Translations under genes and position numbers: made by a program | Part shown: in pieces, positions 9,335-18,881 of the stretch | How positions within the stretch are numbered: position 1 is the stretch's first letter | How the letters are laid out: the number at the start of each line of letters is the position of its first letter | Assembly: GCF_000820045.1 (NCBI RefSeq) | Contig: NZ_CDBJ01000043.1 | Location: forward strand, 340 to 64,339 | Source: Aeromonas rivuli | GTDB taxonomy: Bacteria > Pseudomonadota > Gammaproteobacteria > Enterobacterales > Aeromonadaceae | Direction: 5' to 3' | Length of the DNA stretch: 64,000 nucleotides | Notes under the pieces: model-generated | The model's input: the letters and a program-made list of their open reading frames with translations, nothing else | Databases searched by the model: none | What the model was told of the DNA's origin: nothing

Positions 9335-9527
9335 TTTTTACAAGGCGCGCGCCACAATGAAACCTATTAAATAAATCGTTGCATCAATATAGACCTACTC
9401 ATTTCTGTCAAAGATGATGCCTCGATGCGAAATTACTGAAAAACCGATAAAAACGCATGTTCATGCTAGTTTGAATTGCCAGAAAATGAATTAATAAAAC
9501 TAATCCGAAAGTGACAATTTTTCTTGT

Positions 9528-9556
9528 TTGCTCCTTCATGAACCTCCTCCTACAAT
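9528..9556 (+). promoter_or_regulatory. Sigma-70 promoter of the small peptide transcript
   Basis: A -35 TTGCTC (9528-9533), a 17-bp spacer and a -10 TACAAT (9551-9556) on the plus strand predict a start near 9563. No other plus-strand gene lies between here and the terminator at 9825-9853. Confidence 0.6.
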
Positions 9557-9656
9557 GCGCCCCGCAGTGAGGGCAATCCCTTGGATACAGGCCGGTTAAT
9601 CAGGGTTCCCAGTGCGTTTTTGATGACCATTTCGAATCTGACAGAGGGATACCAAG

Positions 9657-9734
9657 ATGAAAAAGTTTGTTACTAAAGCGATCCGTTATTACAAGATCTC
9701 TTTCGTTCAGCTGTATCAAATGAACCGACTCTGA
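9657..9734 (+). CDS. 25-residue basic small protein, function unknown
   Basis: ATG at 9657 follows a purine-rich AGAGGG with good spacing, and the frame ends at TGA 9732-9734. The peptide begins MKKFVTKAIRYYK and ends QMNRL. It has six Lys/Arg, no Asp or Glu, and three Tyr and two Phe spread through it, so it would form a basic, aromatic, amphipathic helix. I do not recognise the family. Its own promoter and terminator, and a codon pattern without rare-codon runs, argue that it is translated. It could be a membrane-surface peptide or a protein-binding regulator. Confidence 0.55.
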   Translation: MKKFVTKAIRYYKISFVQLYQMNRL

Positions 9735-9824
9735 GTCTCGCGACGACTCACCGTTTTTGCCTTACCCGGCTTGTGTCCAGGCGCACTCACTGTCTGTGAA
9801 CATCCACCCTGAATTGTCTTTTAT

Positions 9825-9853
9825 GCCCACCGCCTGTGCGTGTGGGCTTTTTT
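9825..9853 (+). terminator. Rho-independent terminator of the small peptide transcript
   Basis: The stem GCCCAC (9825-9830) pairs with GTGGGC (9842-9847) and is followed by six T on the plus strand. Confidence 0.75.
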
Positions 9854-9864
9854 ATGCCCGCCCA

Positions 9865-9895
9865 TAAAAAAACCGCCCCAGAGGACGGTTTTTTG
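9865..9895. terminator. Bidirectional terminator after ruvB
   Basis: A7-ACCGCCC...GGACGGT-T6 forms a hairpin flanked by A and T runs. It can end ruvAB on the minus strand and back up the plus-strand terminator just before it. Confidence 0.75.
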
Positions 9896-9910
9896 TCGAA
9901 CCAGCCGTTT

Positions 9911-10921
9911 TCAGCTCTCAGCGGGTCGCTGCAAACCGAAGTGGGCATAGGCTCTAACCGTCGCAATCCTGCCTCTTGGAGTACGTTGCAGATAACCCTG
10001 CTGGATCAGGTAGGGCTCAAGCACGTCCTCAATAGTGTCCTTCTCTTCACCGATGGCGGCAGCCAAGTTATCCAGCCCGACAGGCCCGCCCATAAACTTG
10101 TCAATCACAGCCAACAATAGCTTGCGATCCATGAAGTCGAAACCTTCGTTATCCACGTCCAGCATGTCCATGGCACGGGCCGCAATGGGGCCATCGATGC
10201 GGCCATCGGATTTCACCTGGGCGAAATCACGGACCCTGCGTAACAATCGGTTAGCAATGCGGGGGGTGCCACGGGAGCGGCGCGCCACTTCCAGGGCGCC
10301 ATCGTCGGTCATCTCAAGGCCCAGGCAGCGGGCGCTGCGCGCGACTATGTCGGTCAAGTCCTTGACGTTGTAGAACTCCAGCCGCTGGACGATGCCGAAT
10401 CTGTCCCGCAACGGGCTGGTGAGGGAGCCGGCCCGGGTGGTGGCGCCAATCAGGGTGAAGGGGGGCAGGTCGAGCTTGATGGAGCGAGCCGCGGGCCCCT
10501 CTCCTATCATGATGTCGAGCTGATAATCTTCCATCGCCGGATAGAGCACCTCCTCCACCACTGGGCTGAGTCGGTGAATTTCGTCGATGAAGAGCACATC
10601 ATTGGGCTCGAGGTTGGTGAGCAGCGCCGCCAGATCCCCAGCTTTCTCCAGCACAGGACCCGAGGTGGTCTTGATGTTCACCCCCATCTCATTGGCCACG
10701 ATATTGGCGAGGGTGGTCTTGCCCAGACCCGGTGGGCCAAAGATCAGCAAATGATCCAGCGCCTCGCCACGTTGGCGGGCGGCTTCGATGAAGATCTCCA
10801 TCTGGGCGCACACAGGATCCTGGCCGGTATAGTCGGCCAGCTTCTTGGGACGAATCGCCCTGTCGATGACCTCATCTTCACGAACACCCGTGGCCGAGAT
10901 GAGGCGGTCTGCTTCGATCAT
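9911..10921 (-). CDS. ruvB: Holliday junction branch-migration helicase RuvB
   Basis: A 336-residue AAA+ ATPase that, with RuvA, drives branch migration in homologous recombination and fork repair. It carries Walker [10 protein letters not shown], Walker [10 protein letters not shown], sensor 1 GATTRAG and the arginine-finger region [14 protein letters not shown]. The C-terminal winged helix (about 255-336) ends [15 protein letters not shown]. Length equals Escherichia RuvB. It follows ruvA by 8 bp; ruvC is not adjacent in this window. Confidence 0.99.
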   Translation of the reverse strand: MIEADRLISATGVREDEVIDRAIRPKKLADYTGQDPVCAQMEIFIEAARQRGEALDHLLIFGPPGLGKTTLANIVANEMGVNIKTTSGPVLEKAGDLAALLTNLEPNDVLFIDEIHRLSPVVEEVLYPAMEDYQLDIMIGEGPAARSIKLDLPPFTLIGATTRAGSLTSPLRDRFGIVQRLEFYNVKDLTDIVARSARCLGLEMTDDGALEVARRSRGTPRIANRLLRRVRDFAQVKSDGRIDGPIAARAMDMLDVDNEGFDFMDRKLLLAVIDKFMGGPVGLDNLAAAIGEEKDTIEDVLEPYLIQQGYLQRTPRGRIATVRAYAHFGLQRPAES

Positions 10922-10929
10922 CTCTTACC

Positions 10930-11559
10930 TCACACCAGACTACGCAGGGATTCGCGGATGATGGCTTCCACCGACATCCCCTCCTTGGCGACCTTGCCCA
11001 CAATCTGGCTCGCCTGAGCCGGCTTGTAACCGAGCGCGACCAGGGCGCTGGCCGCCTCCTCGCTCGCATCGGGGGCGCGCAGGCTGCTCTCCTGAGCGGG
11101 CAGGCTGATAGTCGCTGGCGAGAAGAGGTCGTGACTGACCCAGCCCTTGAGCCTGTCTTTCATCTCCACCACCAAGCGCTCGGCGGTCTTCTTGCCGACC
11201 CCTGGCAACTTGACCAGGGTGCTTATCTCCTCGCGCTCGACGCTGAGCACGAACTGGCTGGCCGTCATGCCGGAGAGGATGGCCAGCGCCAGCTTGGGGC
11301 CGACGCCATTGGTCTTGATCAGCTCGCGAAACAGGGCGCGCTCCTGCTTGTGGTTGAAGCCATACAGCAGCTGGGCATCTTCACGCACCACGAAGTGAGT
11401 CTGAACGATCGCCTCCTTGCCAAGCTCGGGCAAGTCATAGAAGCAGCTCATGGGCATCTGGACCTCATAGCCCACGCCCCCCACCTCGAGCAACACCTCG
11501 GGGGGATTCTTCTCAATTACAATGCCTCTCAAGCGACCGATCACGGCTTGTCTCCTCAA
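10930..11559 (-). CDS. ruvA: Holliday junction DNA-binding protein RuvA
   Basis: A 209-residue tetrameric protein that holds the junction open for RuvB. The N-terminal OB domain (1-64) begins [17 protein letters not shown]. Two helix-hairpin-helix motifs (about 70-130) show as [12 protein letters not shown] and [21 protein letters not shown] flexible linker leads to the C-terminal RuvB-binding domain (about 160-209, [16 protein letters not shown]). The upstream gap of about 235 bp is shared with the divergent proS. Confidence 0.98.
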   Translation of the reverse strand: MRRQAVIGRLRGIVIEKNPPEVLLEVGGVGYEVQMPMSCFYDLPELGKEAIVQTHFVVREDAQLLYGFNHKQERALFRELIKTNGVGPKLALAILSGMTASQFVLSVEREEISTLVKLPGVGKKTAERLVVEMKDRLKGWVSHDLFSPATISLPAQESSLRAPDASEEAASALVALGYKPAQASQIVGKVAKEGMSVEAIIRESLRSLV

Positions 11560-11796
11560 CCAACACAGCTAGCAACAAAAGTGGCCCTAGCTTAAATAAT
11601 TACTGGATAAGTATCCAGCACACTGATGAAACCCGCTGCCTATGTCAGTCATATAACAGCAGGATGGCGAAGAGCCCGCTGCATTTAGTCACTTATTGAA
11701 GACAGAAAATCGCATTAGGATGATGACCCATGTTAAAATTCCGCCCTTGCATTTATCCAGGGCCCGGCGGCCCGTCTCACGTTAAGGTTCATCGCG

Positions 11797-13521
11797 ATGC
11801 GTACCAGCCATTATCTGCTTTCTACCCTCAAGGAAACTCCGTCCGACGCCGAGGTTGTCAGCCATCAGCTGATGCTGCGCGCCGGCATGATCCGCAAACT
11901 GGCCTCCGGCATGTACGCCTGGTTGCCCTCTGGTCTGCGTGTACTCAAGAAGATTGAGAACATAGTCCGCGAAGAGATGAACAACGCAGGGGCTGTCGAA
12001 GTGTCCATGCCGGTGGTTCAACCGGCCGAATTGTGGCAGGAATCCGGCCGCTGGGACGACTACGGCCCCGAGCTGTGCCGCCTGACCGACCGTCACAACC
12101 GTGCCTTCGTGCTGGGCCCGACCCACGAAGAGGTGATCACCGCCCTGGTCCGTAACGAGGTGAACAGCTACAAGCAGCTGCCCCTGAACCTCTATCAGAT
12201 CCAGACCAAGTTCCGCGATGAAGTGCGTCCCCGTTTCGGTGTGATGCGCGGTCGCGAGTTCCTGATGAAGGATGCCTACTCCTTCCACATCGACAAGGCC
12301 TCGCTGATCGAGACCTACGAGCGGATGCACGCCGCCTACTGCACCGCCTTCAGCCGCATGGGCCTGAACTTCCGCCCGGTGCAGGCCGATACCGGCTCCA
12401 TCGGTGGCACTGGCTCCCATGAGTTCCAGGTGCTGGCCGAGAGCGGTGAAGACCTGATCGCCTTCTCCGACAGCTCCGACTACGCCGCCAACATCGAGAT
12501 GGCCGAAGCCCTGGCCCCGGCCGGTGAGCGCGCTGCCGCGACCCAGGCCCTGACCAAGGTCGCTACCCCGGCGGTGCACAGCATCGATGAGGTCGCCGCT
12601 TTCCTGAGCCTGGCACCGAGCGCCATCGCCAAGACCTTGCTGGTACTGGCTGATGCGGACGAGCACGGCAAGCAGGCCGTGATTGCCCTGATAGTGCGCG
12701 GCGACCATGAGCTCAACGAGCTCAAGGCAGAGAAACTGGCCGGGGTGGCCAACCCGCTCACCTTCGCCAGCGACGAGCAGATCCTCGCTGCGGCAGGCTG
12801 CGAGGCAGGCTCCATCGGTCCGGTCGGCTTTGCCGGTCGCATCATCGTCGATCGCAGCGCCGCCCAGCTGAGCGATTTTGTTTGTGGCGCCAACGAGACT
12901 GGCTGCCACCTGACCGGTGCCAACTGGGATCGTGACATCACCGCTTACGAAGTGGCCGATCTGCGCAACGTCGTCGAAGGCGACCCCAGCCCCTGCGGCC
13001 AGGGCAAGCTGCTGCTCAAGCGCGGCATCGAAGTGGGCCACATCTTCCAGCTGGGCACCAAGTACTCCGAAGCCATGAAGGCCAACGTGCTCAACGAGGG
13101 CGGCAAGTCCGTCACCATGGAGATGGGCTGCTACGGTATCGGGGTCTCCCGCCTGGTGGCTGCCGCCATCGAGCAGAACAATGACCAGTACGGCATCATC
13201 TGGCCGGATGCCATAGCACCGTTCGAAGCGGTCATCATTCCGATGAACATGCACAAATCGGTACGGGTTGCCGAACTGGCCGAGCGTTTCTACACCGAGC
13301 TGAAAGCCGCCGGGGTCGACACCCTGTTCGATGACCGTAAAGAGCGCCCGGGCGTGATGTTTGCCGACATGGAGCTGCTGGGCGTCCCCCACGCCATCGT
13401 CATCGGCGATCGTGGCCTGGACAGCGGCGTGGTGGAGTACAAGTGCCGCCGTACCGGTGAGAAGCAGGAAGTGGCCATCACCGACATCGTCGCCATGATC
13501 AAGGCCAAGCTGGGCCGTTAA
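11797..13521 (+). CDS. proS: Prolyl-tRNA synthetase
   Basis: A 574-residue class II aminoacyl-tRNA synthetase that charges tRNA-Pro. It opens [34 protein letters not shown], the bacterial-type ProS N-terminus, with class II motif 2 at [17 protein letters not shown]. The editing INS domain occupies about 224-405. Motif 3 is [17 protein letters not shown], and the anticodon-binding domain fills the last 100 residues or so. Length is close to the Escherichia enzyme (572), so this is the long form able to clear Ala-tRNA-Pro. A terminator follows directly. Confidence 0.99.
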   Translation: MRTSHYLLSTLKETPSDAEVVSHQLMLRAGMIRKLASGMYAWLPSGLRVLKKIENIVREEMNNAGAVEVSMPVVQPAELWQESGRWDDYGPELCRLTDRHNRAFVLGPTHEEVITALVRNEVNSYKQLPLNLYQIQTKFRDEVRPRFGVMRGREFLMKDAYSFHIDKASLIETYERMHAAYCTAFSRMGLNFRPVQADTGSIGGTGSHEFQVLAESGEDLIAFSDSSDYAANIEMAEALAPAGERAAATQALTKVATPAVHSIDEVAAFLSLAPSAIAKTLLVLADADEHGKQAVIALIVRGDHELNELKAEKLAGVANPLTFASDEQILAAAGCEAGSIGPVGFAGRIIVDRSAAQLSDFVCGANETGCHLTGANWDRDITAYEVADLRNVVEGDPSPCGQGKLLLKRGIEVGHIFQLGTKYSEAMKANVLNEGGKSVTMEMGCYGIGVSRLVAAAIEQNNDQYGIIWPDAIAPFEAVIIPMNMHKSVRVAELAERFYTELKAAGVDTLFDDRKERPGVMFADMELLGVPHAIVIGDRGLDSGVVEYKCRRTGEKQEVAITDIVAMIKAKLGR

Positions 13522-13538
13522 TCCCCGCCAACGCCCAT

Positions 13539-13566
13539 AAAAAAGCGCGCCAATCGGCGCGCTTTT
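13539..13566 (+). terminator. Terminator of proS
   Basis: AAAAAGCGCGC...GCGCGCTTTTT forms an 11-bp A/T-flanked hairpin 18 bp after the proS stop. It may also serve the SDR gene converging on the minus strand. Confidence 0.85.
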
Positions 13567-13603
13567 TGTTGTCTGGTGATCCAGCGTCTCCAGGCAACAG
13601 TGC

Positions 13604-14281
13604 CTAATTGCGACCAATAAAGAGGTCGGTCACATGGCAGCTGCTGCGCGCCTCCAGGGCATCGAGCATGTATTCGGCAGCGTCTTCCGGGGTCATGAAA
13701 CCACTCGGATCCACGTGATCCGAGTTGTCCCAGAATTCACTGCGAATGCCGCTTGGATAGAGGTTGACCAGGCGCAACGGGCCGCCCTTGGTCTCGGCGC
13801 GCAAGGATTCGAGAAAGCCGCGCATGCCCCATTTGGAGGCGCAATAGAGGCTCTCGTTGGCCTTGCCAACCTGCGCGGCCGAGGAGAGCACGTTGGCGAG
13901 TATGCCGCCCCGCTCCCCGATGAGCCGCACCGTCTGCTGGGCCACCAAAATGGTGGAGACAAGATTATTCTCCACCACCCGGCGCACCTGTTCGGCGGTA
14001 TAGACGCCGACCGGGCCAAATTCACCGACCCCGGCGCAATGGATCACCAGACTCGGCAGACCGCCCCACTCCACCGCAGCGGCGAAGGCCATCTCCACCT
14101 CTTCGTGGTGGGAGAGATCCGCCGCGATGCCGATCACGGCCTGACCGAGTTCGGCCTCCAGATCCTGCAATTTCTGGTAACGGCGTCCCATCATGGCCAC
14201 CCGGTGACCGCGGGCCACCAGTCCATTCGTCAAGGCTCGGCCCAGACCAGACCCCGCCCCCGTCACAATGATGTTGCCCAT
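13604..14281 (-). CDS. Short-chain dehydrogenase/reductase
   Basis: A 225-residue classical SDR. The Rossmann cofactor motif is TGAGSGLG (residues 5-12). The Arg-rich turn GRRYQK after beta-2 suggests NADP(H). The conserved Ala-Asp pair (AADLSHH), the catalytic Ser in NVLSSAAQ and YCASK (the YxxxK pair) are all present. The product is somewhat short for the family and the substrate cannot be told from sequence. It converges on proS and is followed upstream by an outer-membrane protein gene on the same strand. Confidence 0.85.
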   Translation of the reverse strand: MGNIIVTGAGSGLGRALTNGLVARGHRVAMMGRRYQKLQDLEAELGQAVIGIAADLSHHEEVEMAFAAAVEWGGLPSLVIHCAGVGEFGPVGVYTAEQVRRVVENNLVSTILVAQQTVRLIGERGGILANVLSSAAQVGKANESLYCASKWGMRGFLESLRAETKGGPLRLVNLYPSGIRSEFWDNSDHVDPSGFMTPEDAAEYMLDALEARSSCHVTDLFIGRN

Positions 14282-14304
14282 GAGGAACCCTCGTTGCCGT
14301 GAAA

Positions 14305-14934
14305 TTAGAAGCTGAATTCGGCGCCAGCGAACCAGCCATCTATCCGCTGATCAACCTTGTCAAAGTCGACATCGACTTGACGCCAGCCAGCGCGCAGCTT
14401 GAGCGGCAGGGAGGAGAACTTGTAAGCACCACCCAGACGGTAGTCATAGTTGTCTGCATCCTGCACCCGGGCATCGCCGAAGGCAGAGAAGCCGGTACCC
14501 GGCAGACGCACTTCGGCGCTGCTGTAAGCCATCAGCACGTCTTTGTCATAGGAGTAGTGCTGGGTATTGAAGTCCCCTTCATAACGACGACCGGTCAGAC
14601 CCAGATCGATCTGGAACAGATCGTTGTTGAACAGGCGATAGTAGAGGCTCAGATCGTAGGCTTGCAGATCGTTGTCGAAGGCGCCGCCGCTGGAGCTCAG
14701 GTCGGACATTTCAAACTTGGCATTGGGCAGTAGGATGATGCCATGCTCCAGCTGCAGGTAACCGCTCCAGTTGTTTTTGTCATCAAAGCTGCCGTTGGCC
14801 CCGATGTCGTTGACGTGACCGCTACCTTCGGCATTCCAGATATCGCTGCCGACGGCAAAGCGCCAGTCATCGGCGGCCATGGCAGAGGTGCTCATCAGGG
14901 CAAGCAGGGAAGAGGCCAACAGTGTCTTTTTCAT
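14305..14934 (-). CDS. Outer-membrane beta-barrel protein (TIGR04219-like)
   Basis: A 209-residue exported protein. The signal peptide MKKTLLASSLLALMSTSAMA is cut at about residue 20. The mature part is built of alternating hydrophobic strands and ends in the C-terminal Phe (GAEFSF) typical of outer-membrane barrels recognised by the BAM complex. The DDWRFAVGSDIWNAEGSG start resembles the TIGR04219 family of small barrels found in Aeromonas and Vibrio. Function is unknown. The 3' end is 23 bp from the SDR gene. Confidence 0.8.
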   Translation of the reverse strand: MKKTLLASSLLALMSTSAMAADDWRFAVGSDIWNAEGSGHVNDIGANGSFDDKNNWSGYLQLEHGIILLPNAKFEMSDLSSSGGAFDNDLQAYDLSLYYRLFNNDLFQIDLGLTGRRYEGDFNTQHYSYDKDVLMAYSSAEVRLPGTGFSAFGDARVQDADNYDYRLGGAYKFSSLPLKLRAGWRQVDVDFDKVDQRIDGWFAGAEFSF

Positions 14935-15044
14935 TATTAAACTCCAGAGAATGCGGGATTAGACCCGCATTTTACCTCGCTTATCCCCAATACCTAGCAA
15001 GATTATCCACACAGCGACCAATTCTGACCCAGATCTGACCCGGA

Positions 15045-15488
15045 TTAGTGCTGCATACCCGCCGAAGGCTCGACCGGTTTCACCGGTAACAACAGACCCA
15101 GGGTCTGACCATTATCCAGACTCAGGGTCAGGGGGAAGGGGGTATCCTGACTGGGTTGATCCTTGAGATCGAACAGCATGATGTGAAAACTGCCCGGCTT
15201 GAGCGCCACCTCTCCCTTGGCCGGGATCTCGATGCTCTCGACCTGACGCATACGCATCACGCCATTCTCATGGAGGTGAGTATGCAGCTCGGCGCGAGCC
15301 ACCTCGGGAGAGCTGGCGCCGGTCAGTTTCACCGGGGCATCACCGTCGTTTTTCAGCACCACGAAGGCCGCCGTGTTGGGGGAGCCAGGGGGCAGCAGAC
15401 GCACATAACCGTCGCTGGCAGTCACGTTCGCCAGCACCGGGGTCGCCAGCAACAGGGAGACTGCCGCATAAAACATGTGTTTTAACAT
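15045..15488 (-). CDS. Periplasmic copper chaperone PCu(A)C
   Basis: A 147-residue exported protein. The signal peptide ends ATPVLA at about residue 20. The Cu(I)-binding residues are visible as the His of HLHENGVMRMR, the Met in the same segment, and His-Ile-Met in FHIMLFDLK, matching the family motif H-(M)x10-M-x21-H-x-M. Family members deliver copper to the CuA site of cytochrome c oxidase or handle periplasmic copper. No SCO gene is adjacent here. It is divergent from the crotonase-family gene. Confidence 0.88.
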   Translation of the reverse strand: MLKHMFYAAVSLLLATPVLANVTASDGYVRLLPPGSPNTAAFVVLKNDGDAPVKLTGASSPEVARAELHTHLHENGVMRMRQVESIEIPAKGEVALKPGSFHIMLFDLKDQPSQDTPFPLTLSLDNGQTLGLLLPVKPVEPSAGMQH

Positions 15489-15577
15489 GGTTGAAATCCT
15501 TTTATGAACTTGTTAAGAAAGGAAAAGCTTACTGCCAAGCGCGGAGCTTGAACAGACCACCAGCCAAGGATTGCGAC

Positions 15578-16327
15578 ATGAACGACCCCATCATCAGCCA
15601 GCGCCAGCAGGGGGTACTGACCCTAACCTTGAATCGCCCCGCCAAACGCAACGCCCTCAATGGCGCCATGTATCAAGCATTGACCCAGCAACTGCGCGAG
15701 GCCGCGCTGGATGCGGACGTGCGAGTGGTGCTGCTGCAGGGCCAGCAGGATTGCTTCACCGCCGGCAACGATCTCGGCGATTTCATCGGCAAGGAGAGCC
15801 TCGGCGAGGATGACCCCATCTTGCAGTTCCTGCACACCCTTGCCGATTTCCCCAAGCCGCTGGTTGCCGCCGTGGCCGGGGCGGCGGTGGGCATAGGCAC
15901 CACCCTGCTGCTGCACTGTGATCTGGTCTATCTGGCAGATAACGCCAGGCTGCAACTGCCCTTCGTCGAGTTGGGTCTGGTGCCTGAGTTTGCTTCCAGT
16001 TTGTTGCTGCCCCGGGCCGTGGGTCACCTCAAGGCGTGCGAGCTGCTGTTGCTGGCAGAGCCACTCTCGGCCCGGGAGGCGCTGGATCTGGGGCTGGCCA
16101 ACCAGGTGCTGGCCCCGGGCGATCTCCTGGCCCATGCCAAACACCAGGCCGAGCGGCTCGCCGACAAGCCTCCCCTTGCCCTGCAAAGAAGCAAGGCCCT
16201 GCTCAAACAAGAGCTCAGGCAGGCGGTTCATTTCGTCATCGACACGGAGGCGCGCGCCTTCTCCCTGGCGTTGCAAGGGGAAGAGGCGCAAGCGCGCATC
16301 GCCCGCAAACTGGCCACCAGGGGATAA
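15578..16327 (+). CDS. Enoyl-CoA hydratase/isomerase family protein
   Basis: A 249-residue crotonase-fold enzyme. The start is the ATG at 15578, which has AAGGA 7 bp before it; an in-frame upstream start at 15491 has no support. Oxyanion-hole motifs are AGNDLGDF and AGAAVGIGTT, and an acidic residue sits in FVELGLVPEFASS, which resembles delta3-delta2-enoyl-CoA isomerases more than hydratases. It carries no dehydrogenase partner, and the neighbours do not point to a pathway. Confidence 0.82.
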   Translation: MNDPIISQRQQGVLTLTLNRPAKRNALNGAMYQALTQQLREAALDADVRVVLLQGQQDCFTAGNDLGDFIGKESLGEDDPILQFLHTLADFPKPLVAAVAGAAVGIGTTLLLHCDLVYLADNARLQLPFVELGLVPEFASSLLLPRAVGHLKACELLLLAEPLSAREALDLGLANQVLAPGDLLAHAKHQAERLADKPPLALQRSKALLKQELRQAVHFVIDTEARAFSLALQGEEAQARIARKLATRG

Positions 16328-16366
16328 ACCCGTCGCAACCCGCCCGCTCAACCCGGGTGAGGTTGA

Positions 16367-16843
16367 TCAGTTGAGGCGAAAACGTCCAATCAGCTCGCAA
16401 CCTTGCAAGATGTCCTGACTCTGGATCAGTCTGGCTATCTCGGGGTTGGGGTGGCGACGCAGGAAACCAAGCAGGGCGGCGCGGCAGCACCCCAGCTCAC
16501 TGATGAGGGACTCGCACCCCTTGTGGGGGCACTGGGGCACCAGTGCCGTCACCAATTCGGCGGCAAGTTTGAGGTAGCGCAACTCGTAGTTGGGCTCCCC
16601 CATGGCACGCCAGAAGTCGGCGAGACGATGGCAGGTGGCAACCCGCATGGTGGCAAGCTCTTCGAGGTCGATGGTGACGGCTTTGCTCTGCTCATCGACG
16701 GACTCGGAGATGACGCCAAGGGCCTGCTGATAGAGGCAGACGGCGGAGCCTAGCGCCCCCTGTGCCAAGGAGTGCTCGGCTTCTATCATGTAACGCTGCC
16801 AGTGCGCCTCAGTGTTATCCGGCCTGGTGAGTGTCTGTGCCAT
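16367..16843 (-). CDS. DUF2753 family protein
   Basis: A 158-residue cytoplasmic protein. The start at 16843 (MAQTLTRPDN) is chosen because GGAGG lies just before it; an upstream in-frame start at 16876 has no ribosome site. The middle holds CHRLADFWRAMGEPNYELRYLKLAAE and the end has PQCPHKGCESLISELGCCRAALLGF, resembling the DUF2753 family of Vibrio and Aeromonas. The all-helical, TPR-like look and the two paired cysteine motifs are notable. Function is unknown. Confidence 0.72.
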   Translation of the reverse strand: MAQTLTRPDNTEAHWQRYMIEAEHSLAQGALGSAVCLYQQALGVISESVDEQSKAVTIDLEELATMRVATCHRLADFWRAMGEPNYELRYLKLAAELVTALVPQCPHKGCESLISELGCCRAALLGFLRRHPNPEIARLIQSQDILQGCELIGRFRLN

Positions 16844-17014
16844 GAGAGACCTCCTTACTTGAATGAGGCCTATCATGATGCCTAAACGAGAATGAATATC
16901 AAGCTGACAGATTGTGCAGGATCTCTGCTCCTGTTGCCCCCATCACACTCTGTCATCGGCGTCGCCCTGTCTCATCCCAAGGCAGGTTAAGATGATGCCA
17001 ACCTAAGGAAGGGC

Positions 17015-18793
17015 ATGATGAACAATGGAAGTCGGGGCCTGCTGATCGGCCTCTGGGTCACCTTGATGGTGATGATCGCCTTCACGGCGCGCCAATGGGG
17101 GCTGGAGAGCCTGCGCCAGCAGGCACAGCTCGACAATGAACGGCTCGCGGGGCAGCTGCTGGGCGAGCTCGACAAGTACCGCCGCTTGCCCGCCCTGATC
17201 GCCACCCGCAGCGAGCTCAAACAGACCTTGCTGCTGCAGTTTCCTCCCTATCGCCTCCACCCCCTGCTGGAGCAGTACAACGAGATCCTGGGAACGGATG
17301 CCATCTATCTGATGACGGAGCAGGGAGAGGTGCTCTCCGCCAGTAATTGGCGGCAACAGGACAGCTTTGTCGGCGATAACTACCACTTCCGCCCCTATTT
17401 TCGCCAGGCGATGCAGGGTAAACCCGGCAGCTACTTCGCCCTGGGTCAACGGTCGGGGCGGCGCGGCTACTACTTCTCCTATCCGGTCCAGGATGGCGAT
17501 CGCCGGCTCGGGGTCGTGGTGGTCAAGGTGGCGCTCTCCTTGATCGACGAGCGTTGGGCCCGCAGCGATCTCGACTACCTGCTCACCGACGAATACGGTG
17601 TCGTCTTCTTCGCCTCTCAGCCTGACTGGCTCTATCGCCCCCTGGTCAGGCTCGATCAGGCAACCCGCCACATCCTGGCCGAGGAGCGTAAATATGGGGA
17701 CAAACTGGGCGCCCCCTTGAGCGATCTCGCCTCCCTCGGCCTGCTGCGCAGCCAGAGCGAGTGGCACTGGGGCCAGGGCTATCTGTTCACCGGCACCGCC
17801 ATGCCGACTGCCGGCTGGCACCTCTATACCCTGGAGCCACTCCATGACTTGCGCCCCATCATCGCCAAGGCCCTGGCCAGCTTCACCCTGGTCTCCCTGC
17901 TGCTGCTGATGATCTGGCTCTACTGGCGCCAGGTGCTGCTCGGTCGCGCCCGCCTGGCCCGACTCAACAACTTGTTGGAGCACAAGGTCAACCAGCGCAC
18001 CAAGGCCCTCTCCACCAGCAACCAGGACTTGGTCGCCACCCTGGACAAGTTCCGTCAGACCCAGCGAGAGCTGGTCGATACCCAGGAGCAGCTGGTACAG
18101 ACCGCCAAGCTGGCCCTGCTCGGCGAGATGTCGGCCGGGATCAACCATGAGCTCAACCAGCCCCTGGCCGCCATGCGGGCCTATGGCGAGAATGCCTTGC
18201 AGCTACTCGACCAGGGCCGTCTCGATAGCTGCCGCGACAACCTGCTGCAAATCAATGATCTAAACCACCATATGAGCGAACTGGTGGCCCGCTTCAAGGT
18301 GTTCGCCCGCAAGGGAGAACAGCGGCTGCAGGCGGTGGCGCTGCAACCCGTGGTGCACGCCAGCCTCTCCCTCCTGCACGGCCAGATGATCAAGCAGGGA
18401 GTGCTGGTCGAAACCCGCCTGCCCAGCGAGCCCCTCTATGTGCGCGCCGATGCAGTCCAGCTCGAACAGGTTCTGGTCAACCTGCTGCACAATGCCCTGC
18501 AGGCCTGCGCCAGCAGCGGCCCTCCCCGGGTCTGGCTCGAGGTGGAGAGCCTGGCGGAGCAGGTGACCATCGCCGTCATCGACAATGGCCCCGGCCTCCA
18601 GGTCGAGGCCAGGCAGCTGTTTGCCCCTTTCTATACCACCAAGTCCCAGGGGCTGGGGCTGGGGTTGACCATATCCCTGCGCATCATCACCGCCTTTGGC
18701 GGCACCCTGGACGCCACCAATGACCCCAGAGGCGGAGCCCGCTTCACCATCACACTGCCCGCGGTTGACCCCAGCCTGAGGAGCCCCCTGTGA
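17015..18793 (+). CDS. dctB: C4-dicarboxylate sensor histidine kinase DctB
   Basis: A 592-residue membrane kinase. Helix 1 (about 8-25) and helix 2 (about 287-307) flank a periplasmic double-Cache sensor (about 40-280), which in the family binds succinate, malate or fumarate. A coiled coil (about 315-365) precedes the kinase core: H-box INHELNQPLAAMRAYGENAL with the phospho-His, N-box NLLHNALQA, then DNGPGL, FYTTK and GLGLGLTIS. It is the first gene of a dctB-dctD-dctPQM cluster and should phosphorylate DctD. Two adjacent ATGs at 17015 and 17018 are both possible. Confidence 0.93.
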   Translation: MMNNGSRGLLIGLWVTLMVMIAFTARQWGLESLRQQAQLDNERLAGQLLGELDKYRRLPALIATRSELKQTLLLQFPPYRLHPLLEQYNEILGTDAIYLMTEQGEVLSASNWRQQDSFVGDNYHFRPYFRQAMQGKPGSYFALGQRSGRRGYYFSYPVQDGDRRLGVVVVKVALSLIDERWARSDLDYLLTDEYGVVFFASQPDWLYRPLVRLDQATRHILAEERKYGDKLGAPLSDLASLGLLRSQSEWHWGQGYLFTGTAMPTAGWHLYTLEPLHDLRPIIAKALASFTLVSLLLLMIWLYWRQVLLGRARLARLNNLLEHKVNQRTKALSTSNQDLVATLDKFRQTQRELVDTQEQLVQTAKLALLGEMSAGINHELNQPLAAMRAYGENALQLLDQGRLDSCRDNLLQINDLNHHMSELVARFKVFARKGEQRLQAVALQPVVHASLSLLHGQMIKQGVLVETRLPSEPLYVRADAVQLEQVLVNLLHNALQACASSGPPRVWLEVESLAEQVTIAVIDNGPGLQVEARQLFAPFYTTKSQGLGLGLTISLRIITAFGGTLDATNDPRGGARFTITLPAVDPSLRSPL

Positions 18794-18881
18794 AGCAGAC
18801 TTGCTCCTGCCATGATACTGCGCTCACCCTTCGCCATCTCACCCGCACAGCCCGGGCCACAGCGCCCTCAAGGAGGCCGAC

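Larger units (their letters stand above)
8967..9527. other. A+T-rich control region between cydA and the 25-residue peptide locus
   Basis: About 560 bp with no convincing gene. It is clearly richer in A+T than its surroundings and holds two FNR-type palindromes (9207-9220 and 9321-9334). It serves as the upstream region of cydA on the minus strand and of the small transcription unit on the plus strand. Confidence 0.7.
9563..9853 (+). ncRNA. Candidate dual-function small RNA, about 290 nt
   Basis: A predicted promoter and a Rho-independent terminator (GCCCAC...GTGGGC followed by six T) bracket about 290 nt that hold only a 25-codon reading frame (9657-9734). The layout is a 95-nt leader, the short frame, then about 90 nt of untranslated RNA before the terminator. 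Dual-function RNAs such as SgrS/SgrT and Spot 42 share this layout. It cannot be an attenuator for a downstream gene, because ruvB lies on the other strand. Confidence 0.5.

Noticed and set aside
9657-9734. The 25-codon frame as an attenuation leader peptide
   Set aside because: No gene follows on the same strand before the terminator, and the peptide has no run of one regulatory amino acid.
11782-13617. A 611-codon minus-strand frame over proS
   Set aside because: It is the mirror frame of proS, with no family motif and no ribosome site.
16880-16905. A Fur-box-like stretch before the DUF2753 gene
   Set aside because: Only part of the 19-bp consensus matches and no iron gene is near.
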